Shown here one piece after another: positions 1 to 5,679 of a stretch of DNA of 5,679 nt. Origin of the DNA: Saprospiraceae bacterium (GTDB lineage Bacteria > Bacteroidota > Bacteroidia > Chitinophagales > Saprospiraceae); the NCBI GenBank assembly GCA_029262975.1, contig JAJCYJ010000888.1, positions 1 through 5,679 of the forward strand, in the 5' to 3' direction. How positions within the stretch are numbered: the first letter of the stretch is position 1; each line of letters begins with the position of its first letter. The translations under genes and the position numbers were made by a program. The notes under the pieces were generated by a model, which worked only from the letters and a program-made list of their open reading frames with translations, made no database searches and was not told the DNA's origin.

Positions 1-1385
1 GTTCCGCAATTATCAATATATCGCTTCCAGCATTTTAAAGAGATGTTAGACATGCCCTCCGTTAAAAGATGCCTATATTTTGTCAATAAGAGCTCTTCAA
101 TATACCATTTTGCTGCCGCGTCCAGGATAGGGTCCAGATCAATGTTATCGATTCGATAAGAATCTTCGGCGAGATGGTCAGAAAGATTTTCTATGAGTCG
201 AAGACATTGGTCTTTATCCTGTTCATCTGTATCTTTTGTATAGTATTCTATCCATTGCAGCTGTGCTTCCACAGAAGCCCCCATGAGTAGTGAAGCCCGC
301 TTTTCTTTGGGCCACATGGCAATGGCACCATAGTAATACCAGTACTCTACACTTGGGCCATAATTCCCCATGTATGGTTCCTCTTCTATTTCAATAGGTT
401 GATTATTATCCAGCTTATCGATGAATGATAACAAGCAAGAACTAGGTATAGAAATCTGCCCCAGATCAGGCCTGTTATCGGAAGTATCCCAATATTCAAT
501 GTAGATCTCGTCTTCATAAATCTCGCTCAATGTGCCGGAACTCTTCCATTGACCACGATGATAATCTACTTCCATGTCTCCCATTTGATAGTGAGTCAAT
601 AAGCAGAGACGTGCCTCCATTTTTGCCTCAGTCGCAGCCGATATCAACACATTCGCCCGAGCACGATCCTGTCCTTTTAGTGCAGGAAGCGAGAAATTGG
701 CAGGTGTGTACTGATGCCCGAGGAGAAAAATTGTCGGGACTTCCCATCGATCTAAATCAGAGGCAGAGAGCACAGAAACAATTCTTTGTTGTTCTTTTTG
801 AAATGATTTTAGTTGTTGAATTGAACCACTGGTATTAATTAAATTATACACCAGACTGACCCGGTATCCAGACCTGATTTGCCTGATCTCGTGATTACAA
901 TCTGCAAAAAATGCTACAAAAGGAAACTGATATTCCTCAGTAGCACTGGCAAACGAAATGCTATGCTCGTTGCCAGAAAAAGATATAATCAGCTCACCGC
1001 CCTCATGTACGGAAGGCAAACCGATGGTAAGCGTCCCAAACATCCCCTTTTCTTTTTCTGAATCTTTGTGCGGCAGAAAAAAATCTCCCTCTTCATAAAT
1101 AAGTAGCTTGTAAAAATGAGCTTCTATTTTCTGATCTTCCAGATAAAGTTTGTTTTGAACCTTTTTGACAATTCTTTTCAACACCTTAGACCACTTTGGA
1201 TTTCGAAAACTAATGACAGACGGATCGATTTCCCAACCTTTGCGGACATTGGTATCGACCAGGGTCTTGCTTCCCTTTCCAAAAGGACTTCGACTGGCTA
1301 AAGCAATCATCTCACGGCATTGGTCACCGGGAATGGACATAGTGAGTTCTCCGAGCCCATCAATATAAATACCAGGCAGGATCAT
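1..1385 (-). CDS. 2OG-Fe(II) oxygenase family protein, 3' end beyond the window
   Basis: The frame is open from an ATG at 1385 to the left edge (461 codons, no stop). It encodes a likely cytoplasmic 2-oxoglutarate/Fe(II)-dependent oxygenase of the prolyl-4-hydroxylase-like class, which couples 2OG decarboxylation to substrate hydroxylation. Counting from this Met, PHKD gives the iron ligands H106 and D108. HEGGELII (127-134) is the typical strand after them. NHEIRQIRSGYRVSL supplies the distal ligand H165 and the 2OG-binding R175, ten residues later as expected. After about residue 185 comes a long C-terminal region with the block VEYWYYYGAIAMWP (346-359), which I recall as typical of one uncharacterised 2OG-oxygenase subgroup. 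The substrate is unknown. No signal peptide or membrane segment is seen. The frame continues upstream to 1469 but for one TAA at 1410-1412, so the true start is uncertain and the gene may be damaged. Confidence 0.85.
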   Translation of the reverse strand, partial: MILPGIYIDGLGELTMSIPGDQCREMIALASRSPFGKGSKTLVDTNVRKGWEIDPSVISFRNPKWSKVLKRIVKKVQNKLYLEDQKIEAHFYKLLIYEEGDFFLPHKDSEKEKGMFGTLTIGLPSVHEGGELIISFSGNEHSISFASATEEYQFPFVAFFADCNHEIRQIRSGYRVSLVYNLINTSGSIQQLKSFQKEQQRIVSVLSASDLDRWEVPTIFLLGHQYTPANFSLPALKGQDRARANVLISAATEAKMEARLCLLTHYQMGDMEVDYHRGQWKSSGTLSEIYEDEIYIEYWDTSDNRPDLGQISIPSSCLLSFIDKLDNNQPIEIEEEPYMGNYGPSVEYWYYYGAIAMWPKEKRASLLMGASVEAQLQWIEYYTKDTDEQDKDQCLRLIENLSDHLAEDSYRIDNIDLDPILDAAAKWYIEELLLTKYRHLLTEGMSNISLKCWKRYIDNCG

Positions 1386-1409
1386 AGGCTCACTGCCTCG
1401 GGCACAGAT

Positions 1410-1469
1410 TTAATCAGCACCGCGGATCTTGCGAAGGATAGATAGGATCTCGTCTATTGCGTTAGTCAT
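1410..1469 (-). pseudogene. 5' segment of the 2OG oxygenase gene cut off by an in-frame TAA
   Basis: An ATG at 1469 opens a 19-codon frame, MTNAIDEILSILRKIRGAD, that ends in TAA at 1410-1412. The same frame then reads ICARGSEP and runs straight into the ATG at 1385 of the oxygenase, so 1-1469 is one reading frame with a single stop. The short peptide has the look of the N-terminal helix that I recall in related oxygenases, followed by a Cys- and Gly-containing stretch before the LPG segment. TAA is one base from TAT or TAC (Tyr), so a recent nonsense mutation fits. A sequencing error, or a real start at 1385 with chance upstream similarity, cannot be excluded. No Shine-Dalgarno motif precedes either ATG, as is usual in Bacteroidota. 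Confidence 0.6.
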
Positions 1470-1649
1470 ATAGGGTGGTTGTTGGCTCTTTCAAAAGAAG
1501 ATGAAACATCTAAAATCAACTGATACAATATATAAAACGTTCATAATTCAAACAACGAGATTATCGGATTTTCAAAAAATTAAACATTGCACACTATGCG
1601 TAGAAGCATAATTTGATCCGAATAAGATACTGGCTTTAGTATCACAAGC

Positions 1650-1879
1650 GTCCAAAACGATTTGATTTCGAAAATTATTCTATTGATAATCAAACATTTA
1701 TATTGCAATTTGTAACGAATATCAAATCAACCTCCCGAGTCCAATTGAAATAAATGTTCGTCATGATTTTTACAAAAAATCACGCCAAACGTAGAATATA
1801 TGATACCTTAAACCCATAGCTGACGCTATGGGCTACAAATATGTGACTTCTCCGAAGTCACTAAAACATCGTTTTGGAC
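1650..1879. mobile_element. Candidate MITE-like segment with 12-bp terminal inverted repeats
   Basis: GTCCAAAACGAT at 1650-1661 is matched exactly by its reverse complement ATCGTTTTGGAC at 1868-1879, enclosing 230 bp. The inside has no gene and carries the tandem hairpins near its right end. A 10-bp direct repeat, GCTTTAGTAT, lies just outside both ends (1633-1642 and 1886-1895), although at slightly different distances (7 and 6 bp). No clean target duplication directly abuts the inverted repeats. The exact 12-bp match is unlikely by chance in so short a stretch, but calling it mobile is inference. Confidence 0.35.
1813..1861. repeat. Tandem perfect hairpins, REP-like intergenic repeat
   Basis: The first hairpin is CCCATAGC (1813-1820), loop TGAC, then GCTATGGG (1825-1832). 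After a 10-base spacer, CTACAAATAT, the second is GTGACTTC (1843-1850), loop TCC, then GAAGTCAC (1854-1861). Both stems are 8 bp and perfect. A third, weaker stem AAAAC-ATC-GTTTT follows at 1863-1875. From memory, similar hairpin pairs with an ACAAATAT-type spacer recur between genes in many Bacteroidota genomes, so this is probably one copy of a dispersed family. It could also protect or end transcripts from the selO unit, but neither strand has a strong U-tract after a stem. Confidence 0.7.
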
Positions 1880-2060
1880 AGGTATGCTTTAGTATATGAA
1901 TTCATTGGGGAAAATAACACTTAAGTGACTGTTCGAGCAAAAGGAAGAATTTAATAATAAAACAGTAAAATTTATTGTGGTCTTACCTGTTCACATATCG
2001 CTGTTTGAAGTTTGTAATCTATAGTGCCCGATTAAATTAATGGTTGGAAATATTGATGTG

Positions 2061-2080
2061 ATTTCTCATAGTGGAGAAAT
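2061..2080. repeat. Small hairpin ATTTCTC-6-GAGAAAT
   Basis: A perfect 7-bp stem with a six-base loop (ATAGTG) lies about 120 bp past the stop of the thioredoxin-like gene. It is AT-rich and has no U-tract, so it is not a standard intrinsic terminator. Its role is unknown and it may be chance. Confidence 0.3.
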
Positions 2081-2197
2081 ATCGGTCTTATCATTATATC
2101 GTACCGTTTTAATTGTAGGTAAAGCGACGATGTGGCAGTCATTGATTCCCTCACCCCCGCCTTGAAAAACTCAATACCAATTTATCCCCAAAACAAT

Positions 2198-2665
2198 CTA
2201 AATATCCAATACCTCCCCAATTTTCAAATCCAATCTTAATAACGCATTATTCGGATCTGAACCAAAAATGGAATACACAACATTCCCATTTTCATCAGTC
2301 AGAATCCAATGGGGTGTACCTCCTGCTCCATATTTCAAAAAAGTGGTGTCGTTATCCTTATCTGTGAAAAATGGGAATCGGATATAAAATTCGTCTTTCG
2401 CTTTTTGAAAGTGCTCTTTTTTCAGATCTATATCTTCGAAATTATTATGAATGCCGACAACATTTATGCGGTCACCATTTTCAAATACTACTCTGTTGGC
2501 ATAAGGAATTGCCCTGCCCAAACAACCTGGGCAACCGAGACCAAAGATAAGGATCAATAAGGGCTTGCCTATGTAGTCTTGAACCAAAGGGACATCATCA
2601 CCAAATATGGATTCTATTGACCATTCCGGCAAAGGTTTTCCTAATTCTATTTGATTTTTGTCCAT
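2198..2665 (-). CDS. Thioredoxin-fold redoxin (AhpC/TSA or TlpA-like) with CPGC motif
   Basis: This is a 155-residue protein of the thioredoxin-fold redoxin group, probably a thiol-disulfide oxidoreductase. The N-terminal part has the typical redoxin opening (LGKPLPEWSIES, 8-19), then a beta strand (PLLILIFGLG, 35-44) leading into the redox motif C45-P-G-C48. The conserved Thr-cisPro is GGTP (115-118), followed by HWILTDENGNVVY, the usual last-strand pattern of TlpA-like proteins. The segment between holds the extra helix and strand expected in this group. No signal peptide or lipobox is visible, so it should be cytoplasmic, unlike periplasmic TlpA or ResA. It starts 26 bp after the selO stop and is very likely co-transcribed with it. 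A peroxiredoxin is less likely because the peroxidatic Thr-x-x-Cys context is absent; the exact substrate is unknown. Confidence 0.85.
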   Translation of the reverse strand: MDKNQIELGKPLPEWSIESIFGDDVPLVQDYIGKPLLILIFGLGCPGCLGRAIPYANRVVFENGDRINVVGIHNNFEDIDLKKEHFQKAKDEFYIRFPFFTDKDNDTTFLKYGAGGTPHWILTDENGNVVYSIFGSDPNNALLRLDLKIGEVLDI

Positions 2666-2691
2666 GTGATAATTATAAATTGATGAAAGGC

Positions 2692-4266
2692 TTATGAACT
2701 ACATGAAAGCATAGAACAACCTACCTTGTGTCTGGCCCATTCGGGTCGCTTTGCAAACCATTGCTCGTATTCAGGTTGTTCGTCATAAGGTTTTTTCAAC
2801 AATTGGTACAACTCATCAACTAATGAATAATCACCATTGTCGGCTTTATCAATAGCCATCTGCGCCATATAATTTCTGAGTACATATTTGGGATTTACTT
2901 CGTTCATATTGTTCTGACGTTCTGCATCTGAGCGTTGTTCTTCTTTCAATCTGTTTGTATATTTCACAAACCATTCTTGCCAAAATCTCAATATCTCTTT
3001 TGTCAACTCTTCGGGTTTGTAAAAGGCCTCAATGACCGGTTCTAAAAAATCAATTCCTTCTTCAATTTTTGTATCATGGTTTACAATTGCAAGATTTCTG
3101 AAAAATATAGTCATATCTGTCTCTGTAACTTCCAGCAATTTGACCAACTCTGAAACTAACAACTGATCCTCCTCCTTATCCATTTGAAATCCTAACTTTC
3201 TGCACATCATTTCCAGATATTTCTTTTCATAAGCTATTTTGAAATGATCAAGGGTCATCTGCATGGTTTCTGTATTCTCCACCAAAGGAACTAGCGCATT
3301 TCCTAGTTGTACCAAATTCCACAAAGCAATTCCCGGTTGATTGCCAAATTGATACCTGCGTTGGTCTTTGTCTGTTGTATTGGGCGTCCACTTGCTGTCA
3401 TATCCTTCCAACCAACCATAAGGCCCGTAGTCTATTGTCAAGCCTAAAATAGAAAGATTGTCTGTGTTCATCACACCATGCACAAATCCAACACGCTGCC
3501 AATGGATCACCATGTCAAGTGTTCTGTTTGCAACTTCCTTGAAAAATTGTGCGTATCCTTCTTGTGTTCCTTCTTTTATATTTGGAAAAAAATGTCGAAT
3601 GGTGTAGTCAGTCAACACTTTCAAATTTTTAGAATCGTTTCTTGCTGCGAATATTTGAAAGTTACCAAATCGAATGAATGATGGCGCGACCCGGCATACA
3701 ACGGCTCCTTTTTCAAATGCTCCATTGCCATCATACATCATGTCGCGCATAACCTGATCTCCGGTCAAAATAATAGAAAGCGATCTTGTACTCGGAACAC
3801 CCAAATAGTGCATTGCCTCGCTGCACAGATGCTCCCTTATAGAAGATCGCAGTACAGCCAACCCATCCGCGGACCTGGAGTAGGGCGTCTCTCCCGCCCC
3901 TTTTAATTGCAATGCCCAACGCTGGTCATTGTGAATGACTTCTACTAAATTGATCGCTCTGCCATCACCCAGCTGTCCCGCCCAATGGCCAAACTGGTGT
4001 CCGCCATAACACATAGCATATGGTTCAGTGCCTTTCAGAACTTTAGCACCTGAGAAAATCTGCAAGAATTCGCTGGAACTTTTGTTTGTACTTTGGAGAC
4101 CGATTGCTTCTATCATTTCTTCGGAAGCATGCACCAGTACAGGTTTGGAAGGTATACGTGGGGTGACGTAAGAGAAACAAGCCTCAATTACCGTTCGTCG
4201 GGTATTCTTTCGATTGTTGTCGGCGGGCAGTTCTTTATTAAAGGTGTCGTTAATTTGTAATTTCAT
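2692..4266 (-). CDS. selO: Protein adenylyltransferase SelO (YdiU/UPF0061 family)
   Basis: SelO is a pseudokinase-fold enzyme that transfers AMP from ATP to Ser, Thr or Tyr of target proteins. In E. coli its known targets include redox and central-metabolism proteins. The 524 residues cover the whole family. Catalytic positions can be matched to those described for Pseudomonas SelO: K122 in LKGAG, E145 in SSIREHL, R192 and R199 in CRVAPSFIRFG, D269-N270 in MNTDNLSILG, and metal-binding D279 in IDYGP. The QFGHWAGQLGDGRA block (91-104) is also a family hallmark. The protein ends C522-S-S, the position of selenocysteine in animal SelO. P295 stands where I place the E. coli activation-loop Cys. 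The ATG at 4266 gives the expected N-terminus; no Shine-Dalgarno is present. The thioredoxin-like gene follows directly. Confidence 0.95.
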   Translation of the reverse strand: MKLQINDTFNKELPADNNRKNTRRTVIEACFSYVTPRIPSKPVLVHASEEMIEAIGLQSTNKSSSEFLQIFSGAKVLKGTEPYAMCYGGHQFGHWAGQLGDGRAINLVEVIHNDQRWALQLKGAGETPYSRSADGLAVLRSSIREHLCSEAMHYLGVPSTRSLSIILTGDQVMRDMMYDGNGAFEKGAVVCRVAPSFIRFGNFQIFAARNDSKNLKVLTDYTIRHFFPNIKEGTQEGYAQFFKEVANRTLDMVIHWQRVGFVHGVMNTDNLSILGLTIDYGPYGWLEGYDSKWTPNTTDKDQRRYQFGNQPGIALWNLVQLGNALVPLVENTETMQMTLDHFKIAYEKKYLEMMCRKLGFQMDKEEDQLLVSELVKLLEVTETDMTIFFRNLAIVNHDTKIEEGIDFLEPVIEAFYKPEELTKEILRFWQEWFVKYTNRLKEEQRSDAERQNNMNEVNPKYVLRNYMAQMAIDKADNGDYSLVDELYQLLKKPYDEQPEYEQWFAKRPEWARHKVGCSMLSCSS

Positions 4267-4850
4267 ATTCGTCTTGAATTAATAAGACATTTGGATTTGC
4301 AGAATTGTTCATTAAGCTCGGTTTAATCATTTTATGCGCGGTTCGAGTCCATTGCATAAGTTATATTGTTGCTGAGAATCAGAGTCTAATGACAATTAAA
4401 TATAAATTCAAAAGTTGTTCGAATTCATTCCTTTCATTTTTTTTACTCCGACGTTTCAAGATGTAACACTTGCCAAGAAAAATGGCCTCTCCTACTTGGT
4501 GTACCCAGCAGGGAAGGCGGGTTGGTATGTTTGGCTTTTCTGAGGAGCAACTGCAATAATTTTCTAAAATGTGTTCGCTTCGTCGTGTCTCGTCGCTAAA
4601 TCTGTGCAACATAAGACTTTTGCCGTTTGCTTCTCCGAAGATACGCGAAAACACAGTGAGCCACTAGGTTGTTCATTTTCGAACATGACCAGCTGATACA
4701 TATGTAATATGATAAAAGACACTTAGATTTTTAAAGGAGGGAACCAACTGTGGGCTTACTCCAAACTTAGAAAACGCACAAAAAATCAGAACCCGACGGG
4801 TCTGGGTAAGATGAAACAGGAATAGGGGAGTCAAATGGATCGGAATAAGC
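4267..4850. other. 584-bp region upstream of selO, no convincing gene
   Basis: The region should contain the selO promoter, but I see no clear TTTG/TAnnTTTG-type pair. Short frames on both strands have no recognisable domains. Toward its right end it may hold eroded parts of the IS66 element whose C-terminal part follows. It carries a GC-rich 11-bp perfect palindrome, ACCCGACGGGT (4791-4801), and an imperfect one, ACCCAGCAGGGAAGGCGGGT (4504-4523), both possibly related to the short insertions at 5207 and 5312. A GGTTCGAGTCC motif at 4340-4350 resembles a tRNA T-arm but has no tRNA around it. Confidence 0.6.
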
Positions 4851-5206
4851 AAAAAGCAACTTACTGGTATTAAGCTTGTAGGATGCTGGGTACATGCCAG
4901 GCGCAAATATTTTGAATCCATAGATAATTATAAAAAGCGAGCTGATCATGCATTGCAAATCTTTAGTGAGATTTATAAATATGAGACTGTATGTAAAGAA
5001 TATTCTCCTGCTGATCGCAGAGATTATCGAGAGAAAAATGTAAAACCGCAAATTGAAAAATTTAAATCATGGATAGAAGAAGAAGGAGTAAAAGTATTGC
5101 CCAAAAGTAAAATAGGTAAAGCCATGAGTTGCACCTTGAGCCAATGACCCAAACTCATAAATTGCTTGAAAATGGGCAATTATAATTGGATAATAATTTG
5201 ATAGAA

Positions 5207-5227
5207 CCCGCCTGTCCGGCCGGTAGG
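5207..5227. repeat. 21-bp GC-rich insertion in the IS66 pseudogene, copy 1
   Basis: The bases from CCCGCCTG (5207-5214) to CCGGTAGG (5220-5227) sit exactly between the codons for LIE and NKIRP, which are adjacent in IS66 transposases. Removing them restores the family sequence. The element is far richer in GC than its surroundings and partly palindromic (CCT...AGG ends, CCGGCCGG core). Being 21 bp, it keeps the frame and adds PACPAGR. It shares its first eight bases and much of its 3' half with copy 2. Confidence 0.7.
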
Positions 5228-5311
5228 AATAAAATCCGCCCACTGGTGCTGAGGAGAAAGAACTATTTGTTCGCAGGATCACATGCTGAATCTCAACGTA
5301 TTGCTATGATG

Positions 5312-5330
5312 CCCGCCTGCTGCTGGCAGG
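5312..5330. repeat. 19-bp GC-rich insertion in the IS66 pseudogene, copy 2
   Basis: CCCGCCTGCTGCTGGCAGG lies exactly between ATG (Met) and the codons for YSFFATCK, again a point where IS66 transposases are continuous. It contains the stem CCTGC-TGCTG-GCAGG. At 19 bp it shifts the frame. It has the same orientation as copy 1, 84 bp away, and begins with the same CCCGCCTG. Confidence 0.7.
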
Positions 5331-5465
5331 TATTCTTTCTTTGCAACCTGCAAGATCTATGATATTAATCCAGGAGACTGGTTGACTTCTACTCTCGAGA
5401 AAATAAAAGAAACCAAAATGTCTGAATTAGATCAATTGATGTCCCAAAATTTTAAGGGGGTGTAG

Positions 5466-5679
5466 TTAGTCGGACAGATACGAGCAAAGTGAAGTCATTC
5501 ATTGAATCACACCTTCATGCCGCTTCGAAATGATGTGCAAATGAAGTCTTCCTTTTTTACAATGTCTATGATTTACCAGCTTTCGACTTGTTCAATAGAC
5601 CTCAGTTGCATTATCCAGATAAAACAAATATATAACAGAACTAATAAAGTATGCATGGATTCATACAAATGAACAATAC
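5466..5679. other. 214-bp tail after the IS66 remnant, nothing recognised
   Basis: AT-rich sequence with stops in all frames. It may include the right end of the IS66 element, but I could not pair any stretch with a matching left inverted repeat, so the boundary is unknown. Confidence 0.5.

Larger units (their letters stand above)
1470..2197. other. 728-bp intergenic region, repeat-bearing, no convincing gene
   Basis: The region lies between the end of the thioredoxin-like gene and the start of the oxygenase gene, both on the minus strand. It is AT-rich and full of stops in every frame. Its recognisable content is the tandem hairpins, the 12-bp inverted repeats and a smaller hairpin at 2061-2080, all listed separately. 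I found no intrinsic terminator for the selO unit and no clear Bacteroidota-type promoter for the oxygenase. Confidence 0.7.
4851..5465 (+). pseudogene. IS66-family transposase (TnpC), C-terminal fragment, multiply broken
   Basis: Translating three frames in turn rebuilds the C-terminal third of an IS66 DDE transposase. Frame A (about 4851-5144) reads GIKLVGCWVHARRKYFES, the family's conserved Cys/His/Arg block, then ends LPKSKIGKAM...TLSQ. A TGA at 5145-5147 replaces the usual Trp. A lost base in the A-run near 5168-5172 shifts the frame to KNGQL, a TAA at 5183-5185, then LDNNLIE, where E is probably the catalytic Glu. Frame resumes at 5228 as NKIRPLVLRRKNYLFAGSH, and after a further shift at 5331 as YSFFATCKIYDINPGDWL, ending in TAG at 5463-5465. 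About 200 of some 500 codons remain; the N-terminus and the two accessory IS66 genes are missing. Two short GC-rich insertions interrupt it. It cannot be functional. Confidence 0.88.

Noticed and set aside
530..1368. Several plus-strand frames of 60-102 codons
   Set aside because: They lie antisense to the 2OG oxygenase frame, which has clear catalytic motifs; they are shadows.
1918..1927. Palindrome CACTTAAGTG as an operator
   Set aside because: A single 10-bp palindrome in AT-rich DNA, far from any start codon, is weak evidence for a binding site.
2032..2142. Minus-strand 36-codon frame starting MTATSSLYLQLKRYD in the intergenic region
   Set aside because: It is short, with no recognisable domain, no start signal and AT-driven composition. 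A chance frame is more likely.
4340..4350. GGTTCGAGTCC, resembling the T-arm of a tRNA
   Set aside because: The flanking bases do not form a T-stem of five pairs, and no acceptor, anticodon or D-arm can be built upstream. It could be a relic of a tRNA-end attachment site, but nothing supports that.
4460..4482. GTAACACTTGCC as a possible IS66 left inverted repeat (such ends begin GTAA)
   Set aside because: No matching right end was found after the pseudogene stop; candidates near 5556-5577 do not pair with it beyond the first bases.
4379..5282. Minus-strand frames of 71-94 codons across the selO upstream region and the IS66 remnant
   Set aside because: They overlap or oppose the IS66 pseudogene, or show no domain similarity. 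Their composition is low in complexity and they read as chance frames.

Overview
The window looks like a piece of a Bacteroidota chromosome, perhaps of the Cytophagales type. This is inferred from the AT-rich intergenic DNA, start codons without Shine-Dalgarno motifs, the style of the SelO and thioredoxin-like proteins, a tandem-hairpin intergenic repeat, and a decayed IS66-type transposase. No rRNA, intact tRNA or CRISPR array was seen.

Region 1 (1-1469, minus strand) is one long reading frame that runs off the left edge. It encodes a 2-oxoglutarate/Fe(II)-dependent oxygenase with a complete HxD...H...R iron and cosubstrate set. The most upstream in-frame start is at 1469, but an in-frame TAA at 1410-1412 separates it from the rest of the frame. 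The gene is therefore either restarted at the ATG at 1385 or freshly damaged.

Region 2 (1470-2197) has no convincing gene. It holds a pair of perfect hairpins in tandem (1813-1861), which sit inside a roughly 230-bp segment bounded by exact 12-bp inverted repeats (1650-1661 and 1868-1879). It is a candidate non-autonomous mobile element or repeat island.

Region 3 (2198-4266, minus strand) is a two-gene unit. selO (protein adenylyltransferase) comes first, followed 26 bp later by a small cytoplasmic thioredoxin-fold protein with a CPGC motif. SelO enzymes AMPylate proteins of redox metabolism, so the neighbour is a plausible redox partner or substrate. This SelO keeps the C-terminal Cys-Ser-Ser but has Pro where E. 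coli SelO has its activation-loop Cys.

Region 4 (4267-5679) is decayed DNA. It carries the C-terminal third of an IS66-family transposase on the plus strand (about 4851-5465), broken by a nonsense codon, a frameshift and a second stop. It is also interrupted by two related GC-rich short elements (21 and 19 bp), each inserted cleanly between codons. These two short insertions are the most unusual signal in the window: the dead transposase shows their edges almost to the base.
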